A DNA stretch of 64,000 bases from Sulfitobacter brevis (GTDB lineage Bacteria > Pseudomonadota > Alphaproteobacteria > Rhodobacterales > Rhodobacteraceae): assembly GCF_900112755.1 (NCBI RefSeq), contig NZ_FOMW01000010.1, positions 124,001-188,000 of the forward strand. The letters are read 5' to 3'. How positions within the stretch are numbered: the first letter of the stretch is position 1; every line of letters starts with the position of its first letter. Shown here one piece after another: positions 56,822 to 64,000 of the stretch. Both the position numbers and the translations under genes were made by a program. The notes under the pieces are model-generated. The model was given only the letters and a program-made list of their open reading frames with translations, was not told the DNA's origin and did not search any database.

Positions 56822-57163
56822 CCCATTTGCATTGGTTTCGGGTCTACGTACCGAACGCTCGGACATTCAAAATTCTCTATGCAATTTCGTCAGGGTGCGT
56901 TCCACTGGACGCGCCCCTTACCGAAAGTCTAGTTTCTATGTGTTAGTCTTTTAGGTGGACCAACGAAAATTGGCCCACCTACTCCCAGAGAAGTTCAAAC
57001 AGCAGGGACGCGGCGCGAAGTGAGAATACAGGCCTGAACGCACCGCTGGGAAGACGATACTATCTTTTGGCAAAGCACGTTTCATCTGCGTGGAAGGGTG
57101 CAGGGGAAACCGCAGGCCTGTTTAATTTGAACAGCTTGACCGTTCCGTTTTAACAAACTCAGA
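56822..57163. other. intergenic region before the DUF2793 gene
   Basis: 342 bp with no convincing gene. It contains an inverted repeat at 56952-56981 and is lower in GC than the neighbours. No tRNA found. Confidence 0.5.
56952..56981. repeat. 12-bp inverted repeat with one mismatch
   Basis: TAGGTGGACCAA / TTGGCCCACCTA with a 6-nt loop, downstream of the acyltransferase gene. Could be a terminator without a T-run. Confidence 0.4.
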
Positions 57164-58159
57164 TCACGAGATATTTCTAAAGCCGTTAATGTACGAGATG
57201 CTGAATTGCCTCGTTCCAGAAGACTGGTACCGATTTTCCACGTAAAGGCCGTCATTTGCCCTTGCAGAAACAGATACCTTGCCGGACGGTCCCGTCGCCC
57301 CTGTGAGCGTGGCCACACCCATATTAGTCATCGCCCCGCCAACCCATACAGTCAAAAGCTGTGCTGATGCTCCGACATCGTAAACGAAAATTCCACTAGC
57401 AGAACCTTGTGGATAGGTCTGGTCAACGATCGACAAGATCATCATCCCTCCAGCTGTCGGGGGATGGATGACTAGAAAGTCATCGTAATCCACCAGAAAC
57501 TGTGCGCTGTCAAAGCCGGAAGGGACGCTCGTTATTCCTGTAGCGGCATCAGTGGCCAATGCTGTTTTAAACGAAGCACCATCTGCGCTAACTTTAACGG
57601 AGAAATCGTCGCTACCTGCCGTCCCCATTTCGGCGCGACCGGAGAATCCTGTCTGAAATAGGAGACTGGCGGTATCGCCCGCATCAGCCTTGTTTACTTT
57701 TAGCTGGTGGCCCGCCCCTGTGTGCGTCAGCAAAGTGGCATCTGCTGCGACGCTTAGCCTGTTTGTTGGGTCAGCTGTCGTGTTCACGCCAATCTCATCA
57801 ATGTTTTGCAACGGCCCCTGTGCGGGTGAGATCCAAGTAACCCCGTCAAACCGCAAAGTAGTGCCAGTTGCAAGAACATCGGCCCGCCAACCCGCAATGG
57901 GTGTGAAGAACACCCATTGGCCGTCCGTATGTAATGCTACGTTGTTTTCCTTACCTGCCCAAGCTCCGGTCGGTGCCGGACCTACGATAAAGCGCACCCC
58001 CAAGGCGGGGCTAGCAGGTGGGGTTGAGAGAGGTACATCAGCGACGGCCAACTGCACGATGGCATCAAGTTGCCTCAATGCCTCATTGTGCGTGACGTGT
58101 TTTTGAGCTTGAGCGGGCTGTATGTAGGGCAATGACAGAATTTGCGATATTTGCGACAT
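57164..58159 (-). CDS. DUF2793 phage-type structural protein
   Basis: A 331-residue protein starting with LPYIQPAQAQKHVTHNEALR, the DUF2793 signature found in prophage and gene-transfer-agent-like tail proteins of Rhodobacterales. The C-terminal half is beta-rich (ATLTGATGPSGKVSVSARAN). ATG 58159 follows AAGGAT. It stands alone, with no other phage genes next to it. Confidence 0.78.
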   Translation of the reverse strand: MSQISQILSLPYIQPAQAQKHVTHNEALRQLDAIVQLAVADVPLSTPPASPALGVRFIVGPAPTGAWAGKENNVALHTDGQWVFFTPIAGWRADVLATGTTLRFDGVTWISPAQGPLQNIDEIGVNTTADPTNRLSVAADATLLTHTGAGHQLKVNKADAGDTASLLFQTGFSGRAEMGTAGSDDFSVKVSADGASFKTALATDAATGITSVPSGFDSAQFLVDYDDFLVIHPPTAGGMMILSIVDQTYPQGSASGIFVYDVGASAQLLTVWVGGAMTNMGVATLTGATGPSGKVSVSARANDGLYVENRYQSSGTRQFSISYINGFRNIS

Positions 58160-58579
58160 CAAGTATCCTTAAAAAAGGTTTCATCGATCTTTCTCTCAAC
58201 CGATAGGGTCCAAGTCATGTCGGAAACATCGCAGGCTCACGTAAACTGCCGGTGAACCTAGCGAGCGCAACGCCACAGATCTGCGCAACAGTGAAACTCC
58301 TCAAAGGATTGGGGACATTGAGCCAAAAAGACTGAACTGCACGGTAGGCTGAGCGTGAGAAAAAGTTTCAAATTGCAGGCCACGCACATCTCACGCCGCA
58401 AACTTTGACCAGTTGCGGATGTGCCGAGCGACAGGACGCCAAAACTAAGTGGAATCGATCTGAGGATTTTCGAAAAAACGTACCCTTCAGGCGCGCCAAT
58501 TGGCTTGGTTCGCATTCTGCATGAAATTCGAAAAATTCATGTGGTTCAGGCCTTCTCCCGCGGCTCCCGCTGCCTCAAT
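58160..58579. other. intergenic region between DUF2793 and hbd
   Basis: 420 bp with lower GC and no gene I can support. A plus-strand frame from 58421 is open but overlaps the 3' end of hbd antisense; considered spurious. Confidence 0.5.
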
Positions 58580-59455
58580 TCAACGCGTCGGTACAGGCAC
58601 GTCGCCGCGATAGTCATAAAACCCGCGCTGGGTTTTGCGCCCGAGCCAACCTGCCTCAACGTATTTCGTCAAAAGCGGGCAGGGCCGATATTTCGTATCC
58701 GCGAGCCCGTCGTGCAAGACGTTCATAATCGCCAGACAGGTATCGAGTCCGATGAAGTCGGCCAGTTCAAGCGGCCCCATTGGATGGTTCGCGCCGAGTT
58801 TCATCGAATCGTCGATAGATTTAACCGAACCGACGCCTTCATAGAGCGTATAAACTGCCTCGTTGATCATCGGCATCAGAATGCGATTAACGATAAATGC
58901 AGGGAAATCTTCGGCGCTCGCGGCGGTCTTATTTAGTCGTTCGACGACTTCTTTGCAAGCGTTATAGGTCGGCTCATCCGTCGCGATTCCACGGATCAAC
59001 TCGACAAGCTGCATGATCGGCACGGGGTTCATGAAGTGGAAACCCATAAACTTTTCAGGTCGATCAGTGCGGCTTGCCAGTCGCGTGATCGAGATAGACG
59101 AGGTGTTGGATGTCAGAATTGTTTCGGGTTTCAGATGCGGCAGCAAATCTTCAAATATCGCCTGTTTTACGGTTTCCCGCTCGGTCGCCGATTCAATGAT
59201 CAGATCACAGTCGCCAAGATCAGACAGCTTTTGCGTGGTAGTAATTTGGGCTAGTGCATTTTTATGCTCGTCTTCGGTAATTTTACCGCGGCTCACCTGA
59301 CGCTCCAGATTGCCGGACATCACGATCATCGCTTTTTCCAGCGCATCGGCACTCACGTCGGTCAACAGGACATCGTACCCTGCCAATGCCATCACATGGG
59401 CAATTCCGTTGCCCATTTGACCGGCACCGACGATACCGACTTTCTGGATATTCAT
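58580..59455 (-). CDS. hbd: 3-hydroxybutyryl-CoA dehydrogenase
   Basis: A 291-residue NAD(P)-dependent dehydrogenase: GIVGAGQMGNGIAHVMALAG (7-26), SNTSSISITRLA, GFHFMNPVPIMQLVE, and NRILMPMINEAV. Acts in acetyl-CoA/butyryl-CoA metabolism with Etf and mcd. ATG at 59455 fits. Confidence 0.95.
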   Translation of the reverse strand: MNIQKVGIVGAGQMGNGIAHVMALAGYDVLLTDVSADALEKAMIVMSGNLERQVSRGKITEDEHKNALAQITTTQKLSDLGDCDLIIESATERETVKQAIFEDLLPHLKPETILTSNTSSISITRLASRTDRPEKFMGFHFMNPVPIMQLVELIRGIATDEPTYNACKEVVERLNKTAASAEDFPAFIVNRILMPMINEAVYTLYEGVGSVKSIDDSMKLGANHPMGPLELADFIGLDTCLAIMNVLHDGLADTKYRPCPLLTKYVEAGWLGRKTQRGFYDYRGDVPVPTR

Positions 59456-59615
59456 GGCTGCGTCCTTTGCTGATTTCCGCCCCACAATAGGGTGCCAAAG
59501 GGAACCGCCGCAAGGGCAGGGTTTGTCGAAATATTTCCACGAATTGCCCCCTTAACCGAATCGCAATCCCCGGCGTCGCAATTTGCCCTTGGGGGACAGA
59601 ACAAAGGTGGGCGAA

Positions 59616-60449
59616 ATGACCTATGACGTACTGGGGCCGGGGGGCCTTGACTATCTACCGTGTCGGTATGGCGCGTCGAAATTACTGTTCCGCGGGCCGC
59701 TTCGCGAACTGACGGAACCCTATATCGCTTTTATCGGGGGGACAGAAACCTACGGCAAATTTATAAGAACCCCGTTTCCCGCACTGATCGAGGACCAGCT
59801 GGGGCGGACCGCTGTCAACTTCGGAGTACCCAATGCAGGCATTGACGTTTTCACGCTGGAGCCGACGGTGCTGAATGCTACGGCTGATGCACAAGTCACG
59901 GTGGTGCAGGTGATGGGCGCGCAGAACAACTCCAACAGATACTACTCTGTCCATCCGCGTCGAAATGACCGCTTTACCTCGGCGTCTAACATTCTGAAGG
60001 CCATCTACCCGGAAGTTGATTTTGCTGACTTTCACTTTACTCGGCATTTGATCAATCGCTTGGCGAACGTCTCGCCGGGGCGCTTTGTCAAAGTAAGGGC
60101 CGAACTTCAAACAGCTTGGGTCGCGCGGATGAGCCAGCTTCTCAATTCTATCCGCGGGCCGACGATCCTGTTGTGGTTTGCAGATCATCCACCGTTGGTG
60201 GAAGCTGACGTGCTGCACAACGCCCTGCGCCATGACCCGCTGTTTGTCACGCGCGAGATGCTTGATCGCGTGGCTGTCCACGCGTCTGAGCTGGTCGAGG
60301 TCGTCTGTTCGGCAGAGGCTGCAAATGCAGGCACGGCTGGTATGGTTTTCAGCGATCTGGAGGAGCCGGCCGCGCAGCATATGAAAGGCCCGGCTGCCCA
60401 TGCGGAAGTCCAGCGCGCATTGGTGGAGGCGATTGAAGGATTGGTTTAA
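59616..60449 (+). CDS. DUF6473-family protein
   Basis: A 277-residue protein with MTYDVLGPGGLDYLPCRYG at the start and FIGGTETYGKFI, NFGVPNAGIDVF: conserved Rhodobacterales family of unknown function, with a possible SGNH-like fold. Start after AGGTGG. Divergent from hbd. Confidence 0.78.
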   Translation: MTYDVLGPGGLDYLPCRYGASKLLFRGPLRELTEPYIAFIGGTETYGKFIRTPFPALIEDQLGRTAVNFGVPNAGIDVFTLEPTVLNATADAQVTVVQVMGAQNNSNRYYSVHPRRNDRFTSASNILKAIYPEVDFADFHFTRHLINRLANVSPGRFVKVRAELQTAWVARMSQLLNSIRGPTILLWFADHPPLVEADVLHNALRHDPLFVTREMLDRVAVHASELVEVVCSAEAANAGTAGMVFSDLEEPAAQHMKGPAAHAEVQRALVEAIEGLV

Positions 60450-60535
60450 CGGGCGGATATACCGGTAGTCGGCGCATGTTCTGGCGGCGCACAGCAGCAG
60501 GAAGATCCGCGATTTCCCCCAGCTTTAATTCAAGG

Positions 60536-60565
60536 AAAAAGGGCCTGTCATATACTGACAGGCCC
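60536..60565 (-). terminator. rho-independent terminator of etfBA
   Basis: 10-bp stem GGGCCTGTCA / TGACAGGCCC with a 5-nt loop; in minus-strand orientation it is followed by TTTTT, 40 bp after the etfA stop. Confidence 0.85.
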
Positions 60566-60605
60566 CTAATAAATTTCACATTACAGGCTCAATGCTGATG
60601 TGTGT

Positions 60606-61532
60606 TTACAGCTTTTCGATCAGCTCTGGCACTGCTTCGAACAGATCGGCAACCAAGCCAAAGTCTGCGACCTGAAAGATGGGGGCTTCCTCATCCTTGT
60701 TGATCGCCACAATGATCTTGGAGTCTTTCATGCCTGCAAGGTGCTGGATCGCGCCAGAAATGCCGACAGCGACGTAAAGCGCTGGTGCGACAACTTTGCC
60801 GGTCTGGCCAACCTGCCAGTCGTTCGGCGCATAGCCGGAATCGACTGCGGCCCGCGAGGCGCCGACAGCGGCGCCGAGCTTGTCCGCCAGCTTTTCGATC
60901 AACGCGAAGTCTGCTTCAGAGCCAACGCCACGCCCACCGGAAACAACTACACCAGCTGATGTAAGCTCGGGGCGGTCGCTTGCTGCGACCTTGTCTTCGA
61001 CCCACTCCGACAAGCCTGGATTTTCAGCCGCGCTAATGGTTTCGATCGAGGCTGAACCGCCTTCGCCAGCGGCATCGAAGGTCGATGTCCGGAAAGTGAT
61101 GACCTTCTTGGCGTCTTTCGAGCGCACAGTCTGAACCGCGTTACCCGCATAGATCGGACGTTCGAACGTATCCGCATCCACAACGCCGGAAGCGTCGGAG
61201 ATGATCTGCACGTCCAGCAAAGCCGCAACACGGGGCATCACGTTTTTCGCATCGGTCGTGGCAGGTGCAACGATGTGGTCGTAATCGCCCGCAAGTGAAA
61301 CGATCAACGCGGCAGTTGCCTCCGCCAGACGGTGGCCCAAGGAAGCATCCTCGGCGACCAGCACCTTGGACACGCCATCGATCTTGGCAGCCGCTTCGCC
61401 CGCCGCAGCGGCAGAACCGCCCGCAGCCAGCACAGTTACTTCACCCAATTGCTTGGCAGCAGTCACGGCCTTTGCGGTCGCATCCATTGCCAGTTCGCCA
61501 TCGGTCACTTCTGCAAGGAGAAGAACAGCCAT
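60606..61532 (-). CDS. etfA: electron transfer flavoprotein alpha subunit
   Basis: A 308-residue subunit with the C-terminal FAD domain ([40 protein letters not shown] in parts). Passes electrons from acyl-CoA dehydrogenases such as Mcd to ETF-ubiquinone oxidoreductase. Start overlaps etfB stop (TAATG). Confidence 0.96.
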   Translation of the reverse strand: MAVLLLAEVTDGELAMDATAKAVTAAKQLGEVTVLAAGGSAAAAGEAAAKIDGVSKVLVAEDASLGHRLAEATAALIVSLAGDYDHIVAPATTDAKNVMPRVAALLDVQIISDASGVVDADTFERPIYAGNAVQTVRSKDAKKVITFRTSTFDAAGEGGSASIETISAAENPGLSEWVEDKVAASDRPELTSAGVVVSGGRGVGSEADFALIEKLADKLGAAVGASRAAVDSGYAPNDWQVGQTGKVVAPALYVAVGISGAIQHLAGMKDSKIIVAINKDEEAPIFQVADFGLVADLFEAVPELIEKL

Positions 61533-62290
61533 TACACAGCCCCCACTTCTTTAAGTTTCGCTACCAGCTCATCGACAGAGCCGACCTTGATACCAGCGGC
61601 GCGGGCTTCGGGCTCGACCGTTTTAACGATCTCAAGACGGTTGGATACGTCGACGCCGTAATCTTCGGGCGTCTTCTCATCCATCGGCTTTTTCTTGGCC
61701 TTCATGATGTTGGGTAGCGAGGCATAGCGCGGCTCGTTGAGGCGCAGATCGACTGTCACAACTGTCGGCATGGTGACCTTGATGGTCTGCAAGCCGCCGT
61801 CGACTTCGCGCGTCACGACAGCATGGTCGCCTTCGATGGTCACTTCGGAAGCAAAACTCGCTTGTGACCAACCGAGCAGCGCCGCCAGCATCTGGCCCGT
61901 GGCGTTCATGTCGTTGTCGATCGCCTGCTTGCCCGTCAGCACGAGGCCGGGCTTTTCTTCGTCGACAATCGCCTTGAGGATTTTGGCGACGGCCAGCGGC
62001 TCGATGTCATTGTGCACGTCATCGGTTGCTACGACCAGAATGGCGCGGTCTGCGCCCATCGCCAGTGCGGTCCGCAGGGTTTCCTGCGCCTGCTTGACGC
62101 CAATGGAAACCACGACGACTTCATCGGCCTGACCGGCTTCTTTCAGGCGGATCGCCTGTTCGACCGAAATCTCGTCAAACGGGTTCATCGACATTTTCAC
62201 ATTGGCGAGATCAACACCCGATCCGTCCGCTTTGACACGTACTTTCACGTTGTAATCGATCACGCGTTTGACAGGTACCAGCACCTTCAT
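61532..62290 (-). CDS. etfB: electron transfer flavoprotein beta subunit
   Basis: A 252-residue subunit: [34 protein letters not shown] and the AMP-binding region around [19 protein letters not shown]. Partner of EtfA, one-base overlap. Confidence 0.96.
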   Translation of the reverse strand: MKVLVPVKRVIDYNVKVRVKADGSGVDLANVKMSMNPFDEISVEQAIRLKEAGQADEVVVVSIGVKQAQETLRTALAMGADRAILVVATDDVHNDIEPLAVAKILKAIVDEEKPGLVLTGKQAIDNDMNATGQMLAALLGWSQASFASEVTIEGDHAVVTREVDGGLQTIKVTMPTVVTVDLRLNEPRYASLPNIMKAKKKPMDEKTPEDYGVDVSNRLEIVKTVEPEARAAGIKVGSVDELVAKLKEVGAV

Positions 62291-62461
62291 GAACGTTCCT
62301 CTCTTTGGTTACGACTCACCCTTGCGGGCGGATCACTTTCAATCTCCTGTGCGGGTGTAGCGAAAGCGTACACGCGGAAACAGGGCAAAATCGGCACAAC
62401 ATGGGATAACGACGCCGCGTTTCGCTATGTTAGCGCAGAACAATTTCCGATCGCTCACACC

Positions 62462-63034
62462 TCAGCGATTGGCCCCCGGCACCCAAAGGACATCGTCCTT
62501 GCCACCGTTGTTGGCCATCCGTGCCGCGACAAAAAACCAGTCGCTCAGACGGTTGAGGTAAAGGATCGCGGTTATGTTGACGGTTTCAGCCTCGGCGAGC
62601 CTGACGGTCAGGCGCTCGGCACGCCGTGCGACGGTGCGGCAGACATGCAGGCGCGCCGCCAGTTTCTTGCCGCCGGGCAAGATAAAACTGCGCAGCGGCT
62701 CCAACTGGCCGGTCATTATGTCGATCTCTTGCTCTAACCGGTCAATTTGCTGTTGGACCATGCGCAAGGGGGGGGATTCGGCATCCTGATCGGCGTCATT
62801 GTCAGGGCGGCACAGGTCCGCACCCAGATCAAACAGATCATTTTGGATGCGCGCTAGGGCCACATCGGTTTCTTTTCTAGATTTCAGCCGCGCCACACCG
62901 ACAAAGGCATTCAGCTCGTCAACGGTACCGTAAGCCTCAACCCGGGCCGCGTCTTTCGCCACGCGGTCGCCATTGCCAAGCGCCGTCGTGCCATCATCGC
63001 CCGAGCGGGTGTAAATTTTGTTAAGAACAACCAT
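62462..63034 (-). CDS. cob(I)alamin adenosyltransferase, PduO type
   Basis: A 190-residue trimeric ATP:corrinoid adenosyltransferase: KIYTRSGDDGTTALGNGDRV (ATP site), EAYGTVDELNAFVG, and C-terminal YLNRLSDWFFVAARMAN. Makes adenosylcobalamin, linked to ethylmalonyl-CoA mutase. Start overlaps the small HIG1-like gene by one base. Confidence 0.94.
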   Translation of the reverse strand: MVVLNKIYTRSGDDGTTALGNGDRVAKDAARVEAYGTVDELNAFVGVARLKSRKETDVALARIQNDLFDLGADLCRPDNDADQDAESPPLRMVQQQIDRLEQEIDIMTGQLEPLRSFILPGGKKLAARLHVCRTVARRAERLTVRLAEAETVNITAILYLNRLSDWFFVAARMANNGGKDDVLWVPGANR

Positions 63035-63240
63035 CAGCCAGTTCCCTTGCGCAGCCAGACATAGGCGACGATCAGCACGACAGCGATAAACTGTGCGATG
63101 ATGCGCCAGCGCATGAGCTTGTTCGAGTTACGTTTGTTAAAGGCACCACCGCCGGCAAAACCGCCAAGCCCGAAGAGCAGTACCACCACAACGGCAAGCA
63201 CGGCGATGACAACTATGAAAAAGAGCGGATCATCAAACAT
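63034..63240 (-). CDS. small two-helix membrane protein (HIG1-like)
   Basis: A 68-residue protein with two helices (FFIVVIAVLAVVVVLLFGLG; MRWRIIAQFIAVVLIVAYVWL) and a basic loop NKRNSNKLMRWR resembling the HIG1/twin-transmembrane pattern. Coupled to the adenosyltransferase gene (TGATG). Confidence 0.68.
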   Translation of the reverse strand: MFDDPLFFIVVIAVLAVVVVLLFGLGGFAGGGAFNKRNSNKLMRWRIIAQFIAVVLIVAYVWLRKGTG

Positions 63241-63297
63241 CGGATTTCCTTTGTGTCGCTCAGAGATGTAGCGGGCGAGGCCACCAGCGCAACCATT

Positions 63298-64000
63298 TTA
63301 ACGCCCCAGCACCCAGTCGAGCGCGCGGGTGGGCAGGATGCGGCGCAATATACCGGCGATCCGCGTCGGGGTTGTGACATAATATCGCGGGCGCGGGCGG
63401 GGCGATTCAACTGCGTGAATCAGCTTGGCCGTGACTGCCGAGGCGGGCAACTCGAACCGGTCGGGGCCGTCGGAGGTATATAGCCGTTTGAGCAGATCGG
63501 CCTCGTATTGCGCCCTCCGCGGGGCATTTTTCCAATCAATCCAGCGCTCGAAATGGGGGATCGAGTTCTGGCGGATCTTTGAGGTAACGGGGCCGGGTTC
63601 GATCAACACAAAATGGATATTGGTGTCGCGCATTTCGATCCGCAGCGTGTCGGTCAGCCCTTCGACCGCGAATTTGGTCGAAACGTAGGCCCCGCGCCAC
63701 GGCATTGCCACCAGCCCGAGCACCGATGAGCATTGGATAATGCGGCCTTGCCCTTGCGCACGCATCACCGGCAAAACCGCGCGGGTCAGGCTGTGCCACC
63801 CAAAGAAATTACTCTCGAATATCTCGCGTAGGGCTTGGGTGGGAAGGTCTTCTACTGCGCCGGGGGTGGCATGGGCGCCGTTGTTAAACACCGCGTCCAA
63901 CGTGCCGCCGGTGGCTGCGAGAACCGAGTCCAGCCCCGTTTGAATTGTTGCCTCATCGGCATAATCTATCAAAGGAGAAGTGAACCCTTCAGTCTCTAAC
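63298..64000 (-). CDS. short-chain dehydrogenase/reductase, N-terminus cut by window edge
   Basis: 234 residues visible. NNG in the family NNAG position, catalytic S-Y-K: CSSVLGLVAMPWRGAYVSTKFAVEG. The frame stays open to 64000, so the start and the TGxxxGIG cofactor motif lie right of the window. Confidence 0.9.
   Translation of the reverse strand, partial: LETEGFTSPLIDYADEATIQTGLDSVLAATGGTLDAVFNNGAHATPGAVEDLPTQALREIFESNFFGWHSLTRAVLPVMRAQGQGRIIQCSSVLGLVAMPWRGAYVSTKFAVEGLTDTLRIEMRDTNIHFVLIEPGPVTSKIRQNSIPHFERWIDWKNAPRRAQYEADLLKRLYTSDGPDRFELPASAVTAKLIHAVESPRPRPRYYVTTPTRIAGILRRILPTRALDWVLGR

Noticed and set aside
57082..57318. A 78-codon minus-strand ORF overlapping the end of DUF2793
   Set aside because: Out of frame with the real gene, no ribosome-binding site, and basic low-complexity product.
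58421..58936. A 171-codon plus-strand ORF
   Set aside because: Antisense to hbd over most of its length; no recognisable motif.
62360..62400. GTGTAGC-GAAA-GC...TACAC hairpin downstream of the adenosyltransferase gene as a terminator
   Set aside because: Bulged, short, no T-run on either strand; not strong enough to list.
1..64000. tRNA, rRNA, CRISPR, insertion sequences, integrases
   Set aside because: None found on reading both strands; only DUF2793 has a mobile-element flavour.

Overview
This window looks like chromosomal DNA of an alphaproteobacterium of the Rhodobacterales, most likely the marine Roseobacter group. The evidence is moderately high GC, heavy use of ATGA/GTGA/TGATG start-stop overlaps, an F0-only atpI-B-E-F'-F operon without F1 genes, a methylsuccinyl-CoA dehydrogenase of the ethylmalonyl-CoA pathway, a pckA / chvI-chvG-hprK-rapZ-EIIA-ptsH cluster, and Rhodobacterales-type families (DUF1491, DUF2062, DUF3429, DUF6473, DUF2793). 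I found no tRNA, rRNA, CRISPR array, transposase or integrase. Most of the window is core genome.

Layout. 1-4.8 kb (minus strand): a ribosome/SRP operon ffh - chorismate mutase - rpsP - bluB - 49-aa membrane protein - rimM - sulfotransferase-like - trmD (cut by the window edge). 5-9.8 kb: an SLC13-type transporter, an azoreductase divergent from a LysR regulator plus EamA transporter, and two tandem single-helix microproteins of 25 and 22 aa. 9.8-13 kb: an ArsR regulator with a clear palindromic operator, then the F0 ATP synthase operon. 13-19.2 kb: a PAS-like/zinc-ribbon protein, a GntR/FCD regulator, a lipoprotein, smc and a rhodanese. 19.2-25.6 kb: an MltB-like lytic transglycosylase, cobD-cobC, a degenerate receiver-domain protein, a glutathionyl-hydroquinone reductase, a small unknown and a MalY/PatB aminotransferase. 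25.7-30.6 kb: three overlapping def-family genes plus fmt, then a minus-strand run of DUF3429, methyltransferase, rnhA and a TRIC-type protein.

30.7-42.3 kb: ispH, an orphan LuxR, a NYN-domain protein, folK, rpoZ-rsh-DUF2062-pdxJ-acpS-lepB-rnc-era-DUF1491-recO, a long plus-strand housekeeping run. 42.2-47.1 kb: a META lipoprotein, TetR divergent from an MFS transporter, mcd, and a TauE/SafE permease. 47.1-49.4 kb is the least explained locus: an XRE regulator divergent from a protein with a LysR-type helix-turn-helix fused to an unfamiliar C-terminal domain, followed by a GNAT-like protein. The intergenic region between them is packed with palindromes and direct repeats. 49.4-56.8 kb: pckA divergent from the chvI-chvG two-component system and the regulatory PTS branch, ending in an acyltransferase. 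56.8-58.6 kb: a lone phage-type DUF2793 gene in otherwise empty DNA. 58.6-64 kb: 3-hydroxybutyryl-CoA dehydrogenase, DUF6473, etfB-etfA, a PduO-type adenosyltransferase with a small HIG1-like protein, and an SDR cut by the right edge.

How it fits together: acetyl-CoA/butyryl-CoA carbon flow (hbd, etfAB, mcd, pckA), de novo B12 assembly scattered over several sites (bluB, cobD, cobC, adenosyltransferase), stringent and nitrogen-type PTS signalling (rsh, hprK, rapZ, EIIA, HPr), and a dense set of translation and protein-maturation genes (rpsP, rimM, trmD, three def-family genes, fmt, ffh, lepB, rnc, era). The best candidates for something undescribed are the XRE/LysR-HTH hybrid/GNAT-like locus, the tandem microproteins, and the def triplet whose third copy has lost its catalytic residues.
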